Shown: positions 38,301-46,457 of the stretch, piece by piece
Numbering within the stretch: position 1 is the stretch's first letter
Layout of the letters: each line of letters opens with the position of its first letter
Source: Roseiarcus sp963820795
GTDB lineage: Bacteria; Pseudomonadota; Alphaproteobacteria; Rhizobiales; Beijerinckiaceae
Assembly: GCA_963820795.1 (NCBI GenBank)
Contig: CAWGBJ010000021.1
Coordinates: 175,676-239,675 of the forward strand
Reading direction: 5' to 3'
Length of the DNA stretch: 64,000 nt
Notes under the pieces: model-generated
Databases searched by the model: none
Seen by the model: only the letters and a program-made list of their open reading frames with translations
What the model was told of the DNA's origin: nothing
Made by a program: the position numbers and the translations under genes

Positions 38301-40101
38301 TCTCGAGATCCTCGTTGGTCAGGATCGGCTGACGCACTTCGAGCCGCTTGCGTCGCGCGCTGCCTTCAAGGTCGAATAGGTTGGGCCGCGGTCCAATGAA
38401 GGAGACGAGGCTCATCACCAGCTCCTCGCGGATCGGATCGATCGGCGGATTCGTGACCTGCGCGAAATTCTGCTTGAAATAGGTGTAGAGAAGCTTCGAC
38501 TTCAATGACAGCGCAGAGATCGGCGTATCCGTTCCCATCGAACCGACCGCTTCCTGGCCGGTCGCCGCCATGGGCGACAGCAGCAGAGCAAGATCCTCCT
38601 GTGTGTAGCCGAACGCCTGCTGCCGATCGAGCAGCGAGACGTCGGTGCGGGAAGCGCGAGGTTCGACGGGATTGAGATCCTCGAGCACGATCTGGGTCGA
38701 TACAAGCCAGGAATTGTAGGGATGGGCGCGAGAGAGCGTTTGCTTGATCTCGGCGTCCGAAACGATGCGATGCTGGTTAAGGTCGACGAGCAGCATCTTG
38801 CCCGGCTGCAGGCGCCACTTGGCGACGATCTTCTCCTCAGGGACAGGCAGCACGCCCATTTCCGAGGCGAGCACCACGAGATCATCGTCGGTGACGAAGT
38901 AGCGAGCGGGTCTGAGCCCATTGCGATCGAGGGTGGCGCCGATTTGACGCCCGTCGGTGAAGGCAACCGCCGCCGGCCCGTCCCACGGCTCCATCAAAGC
39001 GGCGTGGTATTCGTAGAAGGCGCGGCGATCGTCGTCCATCAGCGGGTTCCCCGCCCAGGCTTCCGGAATCAGCATCATCATCGCATGGCTCAGCGAATAG
39101 CCGCCCTGGACGAGGAACTCGAGCGCATTGTCAAAGCAGGCCGTGTCCGACTGGCCTTCGTAGGAGATTGGCCAGAGCTTGGAAATGTCGTTGCCGAACA
39201 GCTCCGAATCGACGCTCGCCTGGCGGGCCGCCATCCAGTTGACGTTTCCGCGCAACGTGTTGATCTCGCCGTTGTGCGCGACCATCCGATAAGGGTGGGC
39301 GAGCCGCCAGGAGGGGAAGGTGTTGGTGGCGAAGCGCTGATGGACGAGCGCCAGCGCGGTCCGATAGCGCGGGTCCAGCAGGTCAAGGTAGTAGGGCGCG
39401 AGCTGACGGACGAGCACCATGCCCTTGTAAACGATGGTGCGAGCTGAGACAGACACGGGGTAGTACTCAGCGGTCTCAGCACGGCCAAGCGCGTAGACAC
39501 GGTTGGAGACGACCTTGCGGAGGATGAAAAGACGCCGCTCGAAATCGTCATCCGTGGCGACGTTCGGCGTGCGTCCGATGAAGATCTGCTGCATCACGGG
39601 TTCGGTAGCCTTCACCCGCTCGCCGAGAGCAGAATTGTCGACTGGCACGTTACGCCAGCCCAGAACCGATTGACCCTCGGCGGCGACGACCTCCTCGACG
39701 AGGTCTCGCACCTCCTGACGGGCGGCTTCGTCGCGCGGCATGAAGAATTGGCCAATCGCGTAGCCGCCGGGCTCAGGCAGCTTGAATCCGAGCTTGGCGC
39801 ATTCGGGGGCGAAGAAATCGTGCGGGATCTGGGTCAGGACGCCGCAACCGTCGCCAAGAGCCGGGTCCGCACCGACGGCGCCGCGATGGTCCAGATTGAC
39901 CAGGATCTGCAGGCCCTTCTCGAGAATGTCATGCGACTTGCGGTTCTTCATGTCGGCCACGAAGCCGACGCCGCAGGAATCGTGCTCCTTGGCGGGGCGG
40001 TAGAGGCCCTGGGCCGGCGGTGCGAACGGATCCGCGCCGGGCGGAACGCGAGAGACTGTCGAGCGGGTTCGGGTCTCGTTTGGCTGGGTTCTGGCGTTCA
40101 T
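35392..40101 (-). CDS. gltB: Glutamate synthase large (alpha) subunit
   Basis: Large subunit of NADPH-glutamate synthase, 1569 residues, the longest gene of the window and free of frameshifts. The class-II glutaminase domain starts at Cys43 (HDSCGVGFVAD) after a 42-residue propeptide. The central domain includes NPPIDPIREELVMSL. The FMN-binding synthase domain includes RFATGAMSFGSISREAH, GQLPGHKVD, and GEGGEESDRF. The [3Fe-4S] site is CHLNTCPVGVATQDP. The C-terminal GXGXG beta-helix domain includes GKGLSGGRIVVYPP. It precedes gltD. Confidence 0.96.
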   Translation of the reverse strand: MNARTQPNETRTRSTVSRVPPGADPFAPPAQGLYRPAKEHDSCGVGFVADMKNRKSHDILEKGLQILVNLDHRGAVGADPALGDGCGVLTQIPHDFFAPECAKLGFKLPEPGGYAIGQFFMPRDEAARQEVRDLVEEVVAAEGQSVLGWRNVPVDNSALGERVKATEPVMQQIFIGRTPNVATDDDFERRLFILRKVVSNRVYALGRAETAEYYPVSVSARTIVYKGMVLVRQLAPYYLDLLDPRYRTALALVHQRFATNTFPSWRLAHPYRMVAHNGEINTLRGNVNWMAARQASVDSELFGNDISKLWPISYEGQSDTACFDNALEFLVQGGYSLSHAMMMLIPEAWAGNPLMDDDRRAFYEYHAALMEPWDGPAAVAFTDGRQIGATLDRNGLRPARYFVTDDDLVVLASEMGVLPVPEEKIVAKWRLQPGKMLLVDLNQHRIVSDAEIKQTLSRAHPYNSWLVSTQIVLEDLNPVEPRASRTDVSLLDRQQAFGYTQEDLALLLSPMAATGQEAVGSMGTDTPISALSLKSKLLYTYFKQNFAQVTNPPIDPIREELVMSLVSFIGPRPNLFDLEGSARRKRLEVRQPILTNEDLEKIRCIGHFEDSFDTKTLDITYAVEKGAAGMEEALGRLCERAEAAVHGRYNIIILSDRMVGADRIPIPALLATAAVHHHLIRKGLRTSVGLVVETGEVREIHHFACLAGYGAEAINPYLAFETLTAMAKDLPEPISGYEVVKRFIKSVDKGLLKVMSKMGISTYQSYCGAQIFDAVGLAREFVDEFFFGTATSIEGAGLAEIAAETERRHADAFGDSPVLRTALEVGGEYAYRVRGEAHNWTPQTVALLQHAARGNARDRYDAFAKALNEQGEQLLTIRGLFRIRSAGEDGRTPVPLAEVEPAAKIVKRFATGAMSFGSISREAHTTLAIAMNRIGGRSNTGEGGEESDRFKRMANGDSMRSAIKQVASGRFGVTTEYLVNSDMIQIKMAQGAKPGEGGQLPGHKVDAVIAKVRHSTQGVGLISPPPHHDIYSIEDLKQLVYDLKNVNPEALISVKLVAEVGVGTVAAGVAKCKADHVTISGFEGGTGASPLTSIKHAGSPWEIGLAETHQTLVMNGLRSRIAVQVDGGIRTGRDVVIGALLGADEFGFATAPLIAAGCIMMRKCHLNTCPVGVATQDPVLRKRFVGKPEHVINYFFFVAEDVRELMASLGYRSFDQMIGQRQMLDQTSLVEHGKAHGLDFANLFHKPTPWPNDTIYRSSAQNHQLENVLDRRLIAEAKDAIEGGRHVRLDLSIRNSDRSTGAMLSGEIGKRYGHAGLREESIHIKFKGAAGQSFGAFLAKGVTLELEGEANDYVGKGLSGGRIVVYPPQEAKRLTAEKAIIVGNTVLYGAIAGECYFRGVAGERFGVRNSGAIAVVEGVGDHGCEYMTGGIVVVIGETGRNFAAGMSGGIAYVLDEDGTFAQRCNLAMVELEPVAAEEEVMLRHLHSGGDLQGHGRVDVMRDMSRFDGERLHQLIANHARATSSTRARHILENWDVYLPKFRKVMPVEYRRALAELAAQGGRAMLAAGE

Positions 40102-40484
40102 TTTCCGCTCCCCCGGGACGGTCCTGATCCTTTGGCCGACCGTCGATCCAAATTTTGCAGGCGTATCGGGACAAAAAACCGCCGCGCCGCGCGCGGCGAA
40201 GGCGCTACGCGTCGGATTTTTTTCGATCCGTTTTCGTCGTTCGAAACGACAACGCCGTGGCCTCGTTCATCCGCTCGCGGTGAAGCCCACGGCCCCGTTC
40301 GCGCGATTGGTCAGTAAAACTGTCCTATCTTTTACGATGCCAGAAATAAGCCTGGGACACAAGCGGGCGCGCGACGATTTTCGACGGGCTCGGGCTTGGG
40401 TAGCGGATTGCCAATTGCCCGGTCGCAGGGGCAGTTTGTCCTCCCTTTCCCAGTTTGTCTTCCCTTTCCGAGCGAGGCCGATCG
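40102..40484. other. Divergent intergenic region between gltB and the aldolase
   Basis: About 380 bases that must contain the promoters of gltB (minus) and the threonine aldolase gene (plus). A perfect palindrome-like CGTCGTTCGAAACGAC block is near 40235, and a 19-base tandem duplication is at 40432-40469. No gene is seen. Confidence 0.5.
40432..40469. repeat. 19-base tandem duplication before the aldolase start
   Basis: Two adjacent copies of a CAGTTTGTC-led, TCCCTTTCC-ended unit (40432-40450 and 40451-40469) with one mismatch. The second copy ends 15 bases before ATG 40485, so the duplication lies in the leader or promoter. Confidence 0.85.
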
Positions 40485-41561
40485 ATGAATTTCGCCAGCG
40501 ATAACGGGGCAGGCGTTGCGCCGGAGATTCTCGATGCGATTTTGGCTTCGTCCCGCGTCAACGCTCCCGCCTACGGCGCCGACGCGTATACCGCCCGCGC
40601 CGAAACGTTGCTGAGCGACATTTTCGAGACGAAGGTCGAGACCTTCCTCGTGGCCACCGGAACCGCTGCGAACGCGCTCGCGCTTTCGGCGCTGGCGAGG
40701 CCCTGGGAGGCCGTGTTCTGCCACGAGGAGGCGCATATCCATGACGACGAGTGCGGCGCGCCGGAATTTTTTACCGGCGGCGGCAAACTGGTCGGGATTC
40801 CCGGAGAGGGCGGCAAAATCGCGCCGCAGTCACTGCGCGACGCGCTCGAGCGGTTTCCCCGCGGACTTGTCAAGGGCGTTCAACCGGGCGCGCTATCGCT
40901 GTCGCAGGCGACGGAGGCGGGAACCGTCTACCGGCAGGGCGAGGTCGCCGAACTTTGCGCCATCGCTCACGCGGCCGGAGTCGGGGTGCATATGGACGGC
41001 GCGCGGTTTGCGAATGCACTCGTCTCGTCCGACCTTTCCCCCGCTGAAGCGACTTGGCGCGCTGGCGTGGACGCGATGTCCTTCGGCGCGACCAAGAATG
41101 GAGCCTTGGCCTGCGAGGCAGTCGTCTTCTTTGATCGCGGCCGCGCTGCCGACTTGCCGTTTCGACGCAAGCGGGCTGGCCACACCTTGTCGAAGGGTCG
41201 CTTCCTCGGCGCGCAGATGGGGGCCTATTTGAAGGATGAGCTTTGGCTCCGGCTGGCCGAGCGAGCCAACGGCGCGGCGCGGCGGTTGAGCGAGCAGCTC
41301 GCGGCGGCGCCTGGCGTTCGCCTCGCATGGCCGACCGAAGCCAACGAGGTCTTTGTCGTTGCGCCGGACGCGATGATCGAGGCGTGGCGGGCGGGGGGAG
41401 CCCGCTTCCATGACTGGAGCACGCGCTCCCTGTCGGCGGAGGCGGCGCCGCACCTTGGAGAACATCTCGTCAGGTTGGTGACCTCGTTCGAAACCGAGCC
41501 CCGCGAAATTGACCGACTGTTGACTTTATGCGCCGGCCAGACGGCCGCGCCGACGCCGTAA
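40485..41561 (+). CDS. ltaE: Low-specificity L-threonine aldolase
   Basis: PLP enzyme cleaving threonine to glycine and acetaldehyde, 358 residues from ATG 40485. It opens NFASDNGAGVAPEILDAI. FLVATGTAANALALSAL and CHEEAHIHDDECGAPEFF bind PLP and substrate, VHMDGARFANALV contains the PLP-interacting Asp, and FGATKNGALACEAVVFFD contains the Schiff-base Lys. The gene stands alone and is divergent from gltB. Confidence 0.88.
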   Translation: MNFASDNGAGVAPEILDAILASSRVNAPAYGADAYTARAETLLSDIFETKVETFLVATGTAANALALSALARPWEAVFCHEEAHIHDDECGAPEFFTGGGKLVGIPGEGGKIAPQSLRDALERFPRGLVKGVQPGALSLSQATEAGTVYRQGEVAELCAIAHAAGVGVHMDGARFANALVSSDLSPAEATWRAGVDAMSFGATKNGALACEAVVFFDRGRAADLPFRRKRAGHTLSKGRFLGAQMGAYLKDELWLRLAERANGAARRLSEQLAAAPGVRLAWPTEANEVFVVAPDAMIEAWRAGGARFHDWSTRSLSAEAAPHLGEHLVRLVTSFETEPREIDRLLTLCAGQTAAPTP

Positions 41562-41619
41562 CGGCGCCTCAATTGGCGCAGCAGATACGCGCCGGAGCAA
41601 TCTTGGAGCGTTGAGAATT

Positions 41620-42531
41620 ATGGCCAGCTCGTTCAAGTCATTGCGGCTGCTTTTGGCTCTCGGCGTCGCCGCATGCGTTTCGGCCGCAGGAGCGCAGGCG
41701 CAGTGGCTGCCGCCGTTCGGCGCGGCGCCGCCGCATGAAATCGCCCAGAGGCTGAGGGCGGAAGGCTATGTCCTTCTCGGGCCGCTTTATCGCAACCAAA
41801 CGGTCTATCTCGCCGACGTCGACGCCGGCCGGGCCGGCCGCGAGCGCCTGGTGATTGACGCGTGGAGCGGAGAGGTTTTGCAGCGTTTCCTGGTCAGGCG
41901 GAAACCCTCTGGGAGAAGGCAGGGCGGTTCTCCGGAATATTATGTGATCGAGGGCGGCGACTTCGCCGGGCCGCCGCCGCTAGGTCCGCCGCCAACTCGC
42001 GACTTTTTTGCCCCGCCTGGAGGAAGCGGCGGTTACGCCTATGGCGGACCGCCCGACGCTCGCATTCCCTCCGACATCGGTCCGGTGTATCCACCGGAAT
42101 CGCCGCGGCGGAGAATCAGACAACGACCCGCGTCGGGTACGCGCACACCGGAAAGCAAACCGGCAACCGCCAAGGCTCCCGCTGAAACACCGCCCGCAGC
42201 CGGCGCCAATGCAAATCCAGCCTCGACCGGGGCGGCGTCTGCGCCTCCGAACGGGTCTGCCCCTCCGCCGGAAACCTCCCAGCCGGCGAGCGCCTCAGCC
42301 AAGCCGGACACGTCCGCGACAGGCGTTTCGCCGGCTTCTTCCCAGGAACCGCCCAAGAACGCCACGCCAACCACCGGCGTCACGAGCGGGTCGTCCACGC
42401 CGATTGAAACGCAGGCCAAGAACGCCTCGCCGCGGCAAGCGGTCGCGCCGCCAAAGGCTGCTCCTGCGGCCGTTGAGAAGGCGGGCGACAAGTCCAAGGT
42501 GAACGACGTCCCCGTCAATCCCCTCAACTGA
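41620..42531 (+). CDS. Secreted protein with Pro/Ala-rich C-terminus
   Basis: A 303-residue exported protein. ATG 41620 opens MASSFKSLRLLLALGVAACV followed by a cleavable SAAGAQAQ. Residues 40-110 form one compact domain (IAQRLRAEGYVLLGPLYRNQ, VYLADVDAGRAGRERLVIDA, GEVLQRFL), reminiscent of a PepSY-like fold. The last 170 residues are low-complexity Pro, Ala, Ser and Thr, probably a disordered periplasmic spacer. Function unknown. A strong hairpin follows the stop. Confidence 0.6.
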   Translation: MASSFKSLRLLLALGVAACVSAAGAQAQWLPPFGAAPPHEIAQRLRAEGYVLLGPLYRNQTVYLADVDAGRAGRERLVIDAWSGEVLQRFLVRRKPSGRRQGGSPEYYVIEGGDFAGPPPLGPPPTRDFFAPPGGSGGYAYGGPPDARIPSDIGPVYPPESPRRRIRQRPASGTRTPESKPATAKAPAETPPAAGANANPASTGAASAPPNGSAPPPETSQPASASAKPDTSATGVSPASSQEPPKNATPTTGVTSGSSTPIETQAKNASPRQAVAPPKAAPAAVEKAGDKSKVNDVPVNPLN

Positions 42532-42540
42532 ACGACAATA

Positions 42541-42562
42541 AGGGCGCCCTTGCGGGCGCCCT
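42541..42562. terminator. Bidirectional hairpin between convergent genes
   Basis: Perfect 9-base stem AGGGCGCCC / GGGCGCCCT around TTGC, placed 10 bases after the stop of the Pro-rich gene and 25 bases before the hsp20 stop on the other strand. No T run on either side, so efficiency is uncertain. Confidence 0.6.
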
Positions 42563-42586
42563 GAACTTCGCGCAAGCGCTCCAACC

Positions 42587-43051
42587 TTACGCGGCCTGCC
42601 TGGTCGCTTCGATCGTCTTCTTGCCGCCGTTGATGGCGATCACCCTCGGCTTCTGCGCTTCCGGAACCTCGCGAACGAGATCGATATGGAGCAGTCCATT
42701 CTCGCTCGTTGCGCCGGTCACGACCACATGGTCGGCAAGCTGGAAGCGACGCTCGAAAGCCCGCGCCGCGATGCCCTGATAAAGGACGTCGCGCTTCTCA
42801 TCCTTGCCGCTCGGCTCCTTCGAACCGCGCACGGTCAGGGTGTTCTCGCGCGTCTCGACCGACAATTCCTGTTCGCCGAAGCCGGCGACCGCCAGTGTGA
42901 TTCGATAGGCGTTCTCGCCGGTGCGCTCGATATTGTAGGGCGGGTAGGTCGGCGCGTTCTGTTCCGACCCGACGGCCTTGTCGAGCATCGACAACAGTCG
43001 GTCGAAACCCACCGTCGAGCGATAGAACGGCGAAAGATCGTAGTTCAGCAT
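42587..43051 (-). CDS. Small heat-shock protein, Hsp20 family
   Basis: An IbpA-like alpha-crystallin chaperone of 154 residues that holds unfolded proteins during heat stress. It opens MLNYDLSPFYRSTVGFDRLL. The alpha-crystallin domain runs from YPPYNIERTGENAYRITLAV through LTVRGSKE and ERRFQLADHV to NGLLHIDLVREVPE, with the C-terminal PRVIAING in place of the I-x-I motif region. ATG 43051 is set by AGGAGG eight bases upstream. The leader folds into a ROSE-type thermometer (separate entry). Confidence 0.92.
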   Translation of the reverse strand: MLNYDLSPFYRSTVGFDRLLSMLDKAVGSEQNAPTYPPYNIERTGENAYRITLAVAGFGEQELSVETRENTLTVRGSKEPSGKDEKRDVLYQGIAARAFERRFQLADHVVVTGATSENGLLHIDLVREVPEAQKPRVIAINGGKKTIEATRQAA

Positions 43052-43150
43052 AATCACATCCTCCTGGGTTGAGCGATATGACGGAAAGCGCCCCGGATCG
43101 GCGGCGCTCGCCGCTGCGGCTCCCCTTGGATCCGCGCAAATGATCTGGGA
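43052..43150 (-). promoter_or_regulatory. ROSE-like RNA thermometer in the hsp20 leader
   Basis: In the minus-strand leader, UCGCU (43076-43072) faces the AGGA of the Shine-Dalgarno (43062-43059). It forms a hairpin with a bulged G at 43074. The stem extends as CAUAU with AUGUG (43080-43076 with 43059-43055), including one wobble, for eight pairs. The UYGCU motif pairing with AGGA around a bulged G is the hallmark of ROSE elements of rhizobial small heat-shock genes. An upstream hairpin GCGGC-GAGC-GCCGC fits the multi-hairpin layout. Heat would free the ribosome site. Confidence 0.7.
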
Positions 43151-43300
43151 AGAAGTCGGCCACTTTTCAAGGCAGCCGCACCGGCGCCACAAAAATTGCA
43201 ATCTCCCGCGCCATAGGCCTCGATTGTGTGACCGAAACCGGACATACACAGTGCAATTGGCAAGGAACTGCGCCCTTCCAAACGTGGGGTCTAAAACCGC

Positions 43301-43756
43301 ATGCTCAGATCCGTCCTGACCGTGGCCGTCAGCTCGGCCGCCCTCGTATTCGCCGTCGCCGCTTTCGCCGGTCCCCAATCCCAAGACGAAGGCCCGCCCA
43401 AGCCGCTGCCGCCGCAGCAGAAGAATTTCCCTCTCGACCAGACCTGGTCTTTGCGCGAGCTCAACGGCAAGCCGGTGCCGGATGGGCTCGACGCGAGCCT
43501 GAAAATCGACGGCACCCTGCGGGGTTCCGGATTCACCGGCTGCAATTCCTGGTCGGCGACGCTTTACCCGGTCAAGGACCAGCATCTGGCCGTCGGTCCT
43601 TTCGCCCTGACGAAAAAGCAATGCCCCAAAGACGTGATGGCGATCGAGTTCGGGTTCCTTTCCGGGCTCCTCGGCAACCCGACATGGGACCTCGTCAATG
43701 GCGACCTGGTGATCAAAGGGCCGCGCGGACAGATGCGGCTCGCCCGTTCGCTATGA
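43301..43756 (+). CDS. META-domain (HslJ-like) secreted protein
   Basis: A 151-residue exported protein. Signal peptide LTVAVSSAALVFAVAAFA. The META domain begins at WSLRELNGKPVPDG and continues with LRGSGFTGCNSWSATLYP, VGPFALTKKQCP, and FLSGLLGNPTWDLVNGDLVI, matching the heat-inducible HslJ family. The two Cys may form a disulfide. HslJ is linked to novobiocin resistance in E. coli; the role here is unknown. It is divergent from the hsp20 gene. Two hairpins follow. Confidence 0.82.
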   Translation: MLRSVLTVAVSSAALVFAVAAFAGPQSQDEGPPKPLPPQQKNFPLDQTWSLRELNGKPVPDGLDASLKIDGTLRGSGFTGCNSWSATLYPVKDQHLAVGPFALTKKQCPKDVMAIEFGFLSGLLGNPTWDLVNGDLVIKGPRGQMRLARSL

Positions 43757-43769
43757 CGCTCTCGCCCGG

Positions 43770-43823
43770 GGTTCAGCGCCGCTGAACCGGCATTGTCCGC
43801 TGGGAGGCGAGGCCGCCTCCCAG
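43770..43823 (+). terminator. Two tandem hairpins after the META-domain gene
   Basis: The first is GGTTCAGC / GCTGAACC around GCC (43770-43788). The second is a perfect 10-base stem CTGGGAGGCG / CGCCTCCCAG around AGGC (43800-43823). Both follow the stop at 43756. No marked T run. Confidence 0.6.
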
Positions 43824-44373
43824 AGGTTCGGGTTACACCGATCGATCGGGACGCGTCGCCCATGCCAAAAGCCGAGGCGCCGACGCGATTGACGGCGGGC
43901 GAAAGGGGCCAATCTTCGCAACGCTCTCGTTCGCACCGGCGGCCGAGAGCATAGGGGCCAACGTCGGCGATCCAAATCCGTTTGGCCAGGCCGATCGATG
44001 TCACCCATTTGAGTGCGGCAGCCAGATTCGATCGCCAAGGAGCGCCTTGCGTTAGCCTAAGCAGAGATGCTTGGGCGAGCCAACGGATCAAGCCGGACCC
44101 GTTCGCTACGGAGATGCGAAGCGCGCTGGTCTTGCCCGCATCCAAAAATCGGCGAGGCGAGGAGCCCTCGCACAAACCGTAGTTACGTCCGTAAAATCAA
44201 TCAGATATAGCGTTATCCTCACGCAAAACATACGCCGGGAGCCAATGAAGTCGGGGTTTTCCGCTTTGCGACTCCCCTCCCAGTCCGTCCTGTTCATCGG
44301 CCTAACAGATCCTATGCGGGTGGACGGCGGCCGGACTTGGTAGGCTGAGCTTCCACCAGCAAGGAGGCAACCG
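43824..44373. other. Region left of the IS110 transposase
   Basis: About 550 bases with no supported gene. The portion nearest the transposase should include the element's left non-coding end, where IS110-group elements encode a bridge RNA, but the boundary cannot be fixed from one copy. Confidence 0.4.
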
Positions 44374-45552
44374 ATGAATTTTGTCACCTCCGCGACCGTC
44401 GTCGCGACCACCGCCCGGGCGCATGATATCACTTTGTTCGCCTCGCTCGAATTGAGCAAATCGAAATGGGTTGTGACGATCAACAGTCCGGGCAGCGAGA
44501 AGTTTTCCAGGCATGGGGTTGAGGGTGGAGACGGCTCCGGCCTGCTCGACCTTCTTTCGCGGTCGAGGGCGAAGGCCGAGCAGGGCTATGGCGTTGGGGT
44601 CAAGACGGTGGTCATTCAGGAAGCGGGATTGGACGGGTTTTGGATTCATCGCTTGCTGCTCGCCGAGGGGATCGAGAGCCACGTCGTCGATGCGGCTTCG
44701 ATCGCCGTCGCCCGGCGGCATCGGCGGGCCAAGACCAATTCGATCGACGGCGAGACGCTGTTGCGGACGCTGATGGCGTGGGCTCGCGGCGAGCGGCGGG
44801 TCTGTTCCATGGTTCGCGCGCCCAGCCCGGAAGACGAGGATCGCCGGCGGCTGACGCGCGAGCGCGGCACGCTGCTCAAGGAACGCATTCAGCACACCAA
44901 TCGGGTCAAGGGCCTGCTCAGCGGCCAGGGCATCCGGGATTACAATCCGCTTCGGCGCGATCGTTTTGAACGGCTGGAGGCGCTGCGAACCGGCGACGGT
45001 CGTGAGCTGCCGCCGATGTTGAAGGCGGAGATCCGCCGGGAGCTCGATCGGATGGCGCTGGCGACGAGGCAACTGGCTGCGGTCGAACGGGCCCGCGACG
45101 CGCTCATCCGCACGCAAGCCGAGGAGCCGAACTCCCCGGAGCCGAACAACCCAGGCACCCTGCTCCTCAAGCTCAAGGGCATCGGCCCTGAGTTCGCTTC
45201 GCTCCTCTGGCTGGAATTGTTGTTTCGCAGCTTCGGCAACCGACGCCAGGTGGCGGCGTACAGCGGCTTGGCGCCCAGCCCCTGGCAGAGCGGCAGTATC
45301 GAACGGGATCAGGGCATCTCGAAATCGGGCAACCGCCGCCTGCGCAAGACGATGATCGAGCTGGCCTGGTTCTGGCTGCGGCATCAGCCGGACTTGGCGT
45401 TGAGCCGCTGGTTTCAGGCGCGGGTCGGCGCCGCCAAGGGACGGATCCGCCGGATCGCCATCGTCGCGCTGGCCCGCAAACTGCTCGTCGCCTTGTGGCG
45501 CTTTGTCACCCAAGGCGTCGTTCCCGAAGGCGCCGTGTTCAAGGCGGCCTGA
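44374..45552 (+). CDS. IS110-family transposase (DEDD recombinase)
   Basis: A 392-residue intact IS110-type recombinase with AAGGAGG before its ATG. The N-terminal DEDD RuvC-like domain includes LFASLELSKSKWVVT, VIQEAGLDGFWIHRLL, VVDAASIAVARRHRRAKT and SIDGETLLRTLMAW. The C-terminal domain includes LLKLKGIGPEFASLLW, FGNRRQVAAYSGLAPSPW and IERDQGISKSGNRRLR, with the Ser used for strand attachment. The position normally Asp in the first motif (xDLSKS) reads Glu (LELSKS); this may be a subgroup trait. IS110 elements move by bridge-RNA-guided recombination. Element ends are not resolved. Confidence 0.9.
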   Translation: MNFVTSATVVATTARAHDITLFASLELSKSKWVVTINSPGSEKFSRHGVEGGDGSGLLDLLSRSRAKAEQGYGVGVKTVVIQEAGLDGFWIHRLLLAEGIESHVVDAASIAVARRHRRAKTNSIDGETLLRTLMAWARGERRVCSMVRAPSPEDEDRRRLTRERGTLLKERIQHTNRVKGLLSGQGIRDYNPLRRDRFERLEALRTGDGRELPPMLKAEIRRELDRMALATRQLAAVERARDALIRTQAEEPNSPEPNNPGTLLLKLKGIGPEFASLLWLELLFRSFGNRRQVAAYSGLAPSPWQSGSIERDQGISKSGNRRLRKTMIELAWFWLRHQPDLALSRWFQARVGAAKGRIRRIAIVALARKLLVALWRFVTQGVVPEGAVFKAA

Positions 45553-45565
45553 CCGATGGCTCTAT

Positions 45566-45589
45566 CACTCCAACACTCCAACACTCCAA
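45566..45589. repeat. CACTCCAA x3 tandem repeat
   Basis: Three exact 8-base units start 14 bases after the IS110 stop codon. This could belong to the element's right end or to flanking DNA. Confidence 0.85.
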
Positions 45590-45837
45590 CGACGGCTTAG
45601 CGACTTGACCCCCTTCCAGCGAAGCTGAACGCGACGGCTTCGCCGGATCCGGGCGGGCGGTGACCGGAGCTCCCCCTGGCTGAAACACGCCGCCTAACAG
45701 GATGGTCCCGCCAACCCGAGCCCGACGCCCTCGAGCATGAGGGATTATGGTCCGAGCCCGACAAGCTCGACCGGATGTGAGGTGATGCGGCCGTCGCGGC
45801 TGCATGCGAAAGACGGGCTCACGCTTCGGATCCAAAG

Positions 45838-45885
45838 GCAAAGGAGACGCAAGGCCAAAATGCAAAGGAGACGCAATGCCAAAAT
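45838..45885. repeat. 24-base tandem duplication
   Basis: Two adjacent 24-base units (45838-45861 and 45862-45885), each beginning GCAAAGGAGACGCAA, differ at one position (G or T). Only two units and no spacers, so not a CRISPR. Confidence 0.9.
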
Positions 45886-46177
45886 GAATGAGTGCGGCAG
45901 AGGCCACAGAGGCAGCCAAGAGCGCGCAACGGCGCGCTCGCTCCTGACAGTGTAGCCGGCCGCCGGCGCGTCAAGGTCGCTTCGCTCCCTGCTCCGCTGC
46001 GCTTCGCCCCGCTTCGCGGTGACACGCCAGCGGCCGGCCCAAACGAATGAGCTTGACCGGAAACACCCCATGTGAGGGGAGATAATCTCTCTGTTCCGTC
46101 TTTGCCATCCACACGAGCAAATCCGCTCAACCAAATGAAAGACAAGGGATTTGTGCAATCGCTCGAGAGCGGCGGGA

Positions 46178-46232
46178 AGCGATTTGCCCTGTTGGCAGGG
46201 AGTAACAGGCGGAATCTCGTTTTCCGCGAACC
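46178..46232 (+). repeat. Dispersed hairpin repeat, copy B
   Basis: Positions 46188-46211 are identical to the minus strand of 44-21. The core CCTGTT...AACAGG can fold into a hairpin, and GTTTTCCGC follows in both copies. A short open frame across it has no other support and is not called as a gene. Confidence 0.6.
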
Positions 46233-46457
46233 CGCGTCGCTTGTGGTGAAACTTCAGTCGAACTGCGCGCTGAAGAAATCAGCTTAGGGCTTCGTGCCGC
46301 GTATGATCGTGGTTCGGGATCGGTCCTGGACCGCCCGGTTAAAACAGGTAGTATGCCGTTCCCAAGGGCCGGGAGCTAGCCTCGGATAGTCTTTTGATGC
46401 GCGCACGGCGGGGGCCGATCGGGATCGGCGCTGTTCTTGCGCTGAACAGAGCGCGCC

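Larger units (their letters stand above)
45553..46457. other. Gene-poor region with several repeats
   Basis: About 900 bases after the IS110 gene with no supported coding sequence. It holds three CACTCCAA units (45566-45589), a 24-base tandem duplication (45838-45885) and a copy of the dispersed hairpin repeat (46178-46232). A short hairpin CTGTTC / GAACAG near 46430 lies just before the radical SAM start. Confidence 0.6.

Noticed and set aside
45838..45885. Direct repeats that might start a CRISPR array
   Set aside because: Only two adjacent units with no spacer between them and no cas genes in the window.
46072..46287. A short plus-strand open frame over the hairpin repeat copy B
   Set aside because: Its translation follows the repeat sequence, which also occurs inverted at the window start; no ribosome site or domain supports it.
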